DNA of 6,558 nt from Candidatus Acetothermia bacterium. Its GTDB lineage: Bacteria > Bipolaricaulota > Bipolaricaulia > UBA7950. Below, piece by piece: positions 4,648 through 6,558 of the stretch (position 1 is the stretch's first letter; each line of letters opens with the position of its first letter). The stretch is from NCBI GenBank assembly GCA_003535305.1, contig DOHL01000085.1, forward strand, positions 1 to 6,558. The letters run 5' to 3'. A program made the position numbers and the translations under genes. The notes below the pieces were generated by a model. That model ran no database searches, was not told where the DNA came from, and saw nothing but the letters and a program-made list of their open reading frames with translations.

Positions 4648-6441
4648 ATGAAAAAGACTCTGGTTTTTCTTACAATCTGTCTGGTGGCCATCACCACCAT
4701 AGCGCTGCTCGGAACGGCACAAACGGCCGGTCAGGCTGAGTTCCGTACCGCAATCGGCTATCCCCCTCCCCCGGCGTGGCATGGAAACCCATTCGGCCCC
4801 GGAGGTGTGGGGGGGCTTTGGTGGATCCTGTATGAGCCTGCCTTCTATTTCATCCCAGGTACAGGTGAGTTCATACCGCGGTTGGCCGTCTCCAAGGAGC
4901 TGCTGGACGGGGGTGAACGTCTGATCCTCCGCCTCCGGGAAGGGGTGCTGTGGCATGACGGAGACCCCTTCGACAGCAAGGATATTTTAACAACGTGGAA
5001 CCTAATAAGGGCACTGTACGCGTGGCCACGGGAGATAGTAGATATAGAGGCGCTCGATGACCACACAGTAGAATTTCGATTTGTAGGCCCGCTGCCTATT
5101 TTGTCAACTGTGTTTATGAGCGAGCCTATAAGGGCTGCGCATCACATCTTCGGAGAATGGGATGGCGAAGCCCGGGCGATAATCGAACTGCAAAAAGAGG
5201 TATGGGCGCTGGAGGATCGGGACGAACCTGTCCCCGAGGCTCTGAAAGCGGAGTTGACGGAGAAACGTGCGGCGTTGACAGAGGAGGTAGTGGCCTTCAA
5301 ACCCCCTGGCCTGATCCCGATCGGAACAGGGGCGTTTTCATTTGTGGAGGTTCACCCCTTTGAGATATACTTGACAAAGTTCGCGGATTACTGGGCGGCT
5401 GAGACGACCTACATTGACGCACTGCGACTCTACCGTTGGGTTGCCCATGAGCTATTGTGGGGACAGCTCCAGACAGGGGAGATCGACGCAAGTCATCCGG
5501 CCACGGGTAAAGATCTCACCGAGGCCATGCTGGCGATGCAGCCGAAGTTAAGACTGACCTTAGCTCCGGATTTGGCTGAATTTGTCATCTTCCCAAACCA
5601 CCGGAGGTTCCCCTTCAACATACCTGAATTCCGACAGGCGCTGCTTCACGTGCTCTGTAGAACGACGATCAGAGACGTGAGTATGCCGTTCGGACTGGCG
5701 GTCGACGTCTTCAACCATGGTGTTCTCAAATCCCTTGAGGGAGCTTGGCTTTCGCCTGAGTTCCTCGCTGGGCTGACACGGTACGAGCATAACACTGAGA
5801 GGGCGGAAACGCTTCTCCTGGAGCTGGGTTTCGCACGGGGTCCTGACGGCAACTGGCTGGATCCTGAAGGCCAACCGCTGGAGTTCGTGATGCGCCCTTA
5901 TGGACCGCACACCGATTGGGTCCTCGCCGGCACCGAGGCCGCGGCGCAGCTCACCGCATTCGGGATCCCAACGTCGGTACTGACCGTGCCGCCCGGTATG
6001 CGCCCCACCGTCTATGGGGCGGGAGAGTTCGACCTGGGGATAGAGTTCGGGGCTGCCTGGTGGGGCACCGGTCATCCCTATACGGGATATGACCGGATCT
6101 TCGCAGGCGCCTGGCTACAGGAATTCGCCGGTTATGAAAAATACCCGGTGGTCACCATCGACGGGGTGGTCTACGATACAGGGGCGATCCTCGACGAGCT
6201 CGCCGTTACGGTAGATCCTGAAAGAACACGGGAGCTGGTTGAAAGACTGGCCTTCGTGATGAACGAATGGGCGCCGGTGTTATCCTTCGCTGAAAAGACG
6301 CTGATGATATTCCATGTTGACGGAGTGCGCGTAACCGGGTGGCCTGATGCAGATGATCCGGTATGGACGCTGGCTCCGGGAGGGATAGAGCGCGTCTACA
6401 TGTTGTTGCTAACAACGGGTGTCCTCAGACCGGTAGAGTAA
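4648..6441 (+). CDS. Family 5 ABC transporter substrate-binding protein (DppA/OppA-like)
   Basis: This is the extracytoplasmic receptor of an ABC importer of the peptide/nickel/oligosaccharide class (SBP_bac_5). The 597-residue protein starts with a Sec signal peptide (MKKT, hydrophobic stretch about 5-22) with type I cleavage likely after A24 or A30. There is no lipobox cysteine, so a soluble periplasmic protein is expected. Family marks include LRLREGVLWHDGDPF (94-108) followed by DSKDI, and GTGAFSF (226-232). Between HIFGE (166-170) and GTGAF lies a charged, probably helical stretch (about 175-215), longer than in typical DppA. The protein has 20 tryptophans, many in WW or GW contexts, which together with the LacI-type neighbour favours an oligosaccharide over a peptide ligand. 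Members of this family that bind sugars are known, for example in Thermotoga. The substrate remains an inference. Confidence 0.9.
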   Translation: MKKTLVFLTICLVAITTIALLGTAQTAGQAEFRTAIGYPPPPAWHGNPFGPGGVGGLWWILYEPAFYFIPGTGEFIPRLAVSKELLDGGERLILRLREGVLWHDGDPFDSKDILTTWNLIRALYAWPREIVDIEALDDHTVEFRFVGPLPILSTVFMSEPIRAAHHIFGEWDGEARAIIELQKEVWALEDRDEPVPEALKAELTEKRAALTEEVVAFKPPGLIPIGTGAFSFVEVHPFEIYLTKFADYWAAETTYIDALRLYRWVAHELLWGQLQTGEIDASHPATGKDLTEAMLAMQPKLRLTLAPDLAEFVIFPNHRRFPFNIPEFRQALLHVLCRTTIRDVSMPFGLAVDVFNHGVLKSLEGAWLSPEFLAGLTRYEHNTERAETLLLELGFARGPDGNWLDPEGQPLEFVMRPYGPHTDWVLAGTEAAAQLTAFGIPTSVLTVPPGMRPTVYGAGEFDLGIEFGAAWWGTGHPYTGYDRIFAGAWLQEFAGYEKYPVVTIDGVVYDTGAILDELAVTVDPERTRELVERLAFVMNEWAPVLSFAEKTLMIFHVDGVRVTGWPDADDPVWTLAPGGIERVYMLLLTTGVLRPVE

Positions 6442-6453
6442 CGTTAGGAAACA

Positions 6454-6492
6454 GGCCGGCCTCCTCCTCCTCGTAGTCGGAGGGGGCCGGCT
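6454..6492 (+). terminator. GC-rich hairpin between binding-protein and permease genes
   Basis: Bases 6455-6467 pair with 6479-6491 in a 13-bp stem (GCCGGCCTCCTCC against GGAGGGGGCCGGC, one G-U pair), with one more G-U pair possible at the base and an 11-base loop. The following bases, TGTCTGTAT, are not a real U-tract. A leaky terminator or a 3'-end stabiliser for the binding-protein mRNA fits best, since a same-strand gene begins 22 bases later. Such hairpins are common after binding-protein genes and raise the receptor-to-permease ratio. Confidence 0.6.
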
Positions 6493-6514
6493 GTCTGTAT
6501 GGAGGGCAACGCCC

Positions 6515-6558
6515 ATGCTGCGAAAGCTCAGAAACGCGGTTGTGACTCTGTTCGTCGC
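6515..6558 (+). CDS. Start of probable DppB-type ABC permease (partial)
   Basis: ATG at 6515 follows GGAGGG (6501-6506) with eight bases between, and begins MLRKLRNAVVTLFV before the window ends. A basic start leading into a hydrophobic helix, directly after a family 5 binding protein, is how DppB/OppB inner-membrane permeases begin. The identification rests on 14 codons and on context. An overlapping ATG at 6499 opens another frame that is hydrophilic and lacks a ribosome binding site. Confidence 0.6.
   Translation, partial: MLRKLRNAVVTLFV

Noticed and set aside
4463..4651. 62-codon plus frame spanning the transporter control region
   Set aside because: It crosses the promoter, operator and leader and overlaps both flanking genes, and its start lacks a ribosome binding site.
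5560..6075. 171-codon minus-strand frame opposite the binding-protein gene
   Set aside because: It is antisense to a well-supported gene in a GC-rich region where long shadow frames are expected. Its translation is low-complexity Arg/Pro-rich and matches no family I recognise.
6402..6416. Inverted repeat GTTGTT-GCT-AACAAC near the end of the binding-protein gene
   Set aside because: It encodes the in-frame codons of the intact C-terminus and resembles the operator half-sites only loosely. It is probably chance.
6499..6558. Alternative ATG at 6499 opening a frame to the window edge
   Set aside because: It gives a hydrophilic product and has no ribosome binding site. The ATG at 6515 has GGAGGG and a permease-like hydrophobic start.

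Overview
The window carries five protein-coding genes, four complete and one cut by the right edge, and reads as ordinary bacterial chromosome from an uncultured or uncommon lineage. The MEP-pathway enzyme Dxr, a membrane FtsH protease and a family 5 solute-binding protein with a type I signal peptide and no lipobox suggest a diderm bacterium with a true periplasm. I cannot assign a phylum from the sequence alone.

Left part (1-3290, minus strand): after 195 bases of non-coding sequence with two adjacent short tandem repeats come dxr (196-1347) and ftsH (1434-3290), 86 bases apart on the same strand. ftsH is transcribed first, from a good sigma70-type promoter so close to its start codon that the mRNA should be almost leaderless. 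dxr may be co-transcribed or use a weak promoter in the gap.

Middle (3291-3483): a divergent intergenic region. The promoter I propose for the rightward gene has the same -35 hexamer (TTGATG), the same 17-base spacer and also almost no leader.

Right part (3484-6558, plus strand): a sugar-uptake type locus made of a LacI-family repressor, a regulated intergenic region, a large periplasmic solute-binding protein of the DppA/OppA family, a GC-rich hairpin, and the first 14 codons of what looks like the cognate DppB-type permease. The intergenic region 4483-4647 holds a near-consensus promoter, a compound LacI-type operator at its transcription start, a leader with a consensus ribosome binding site serving only a 7-codon reading frame, and then the strong ribosome binding site of the binding-protein gene. 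The likely logic is that the repressor blocks the transporter promoter until a sugar ligand is present, and the hairpin after the binding-protein gene favours binding protein over permease.

Codon use differs between the halves. By hand count AGA/AGG encode 21 of 31 arginines in the lacI-type gene, 10 of 32 in the binding protein, 9 of 48 in ftsH and 4 of 18 in dxr. This suggests that the transporter locus, or at least its regulator, was acquired beside housekeeping genes. I found no CRISPR array, rRNA, tRNA, insertion sequence or clearly novel multi-gene system. The points most worth following are the control region at 4472-4647, the paired leaderless promoters and the left-edge repeats.
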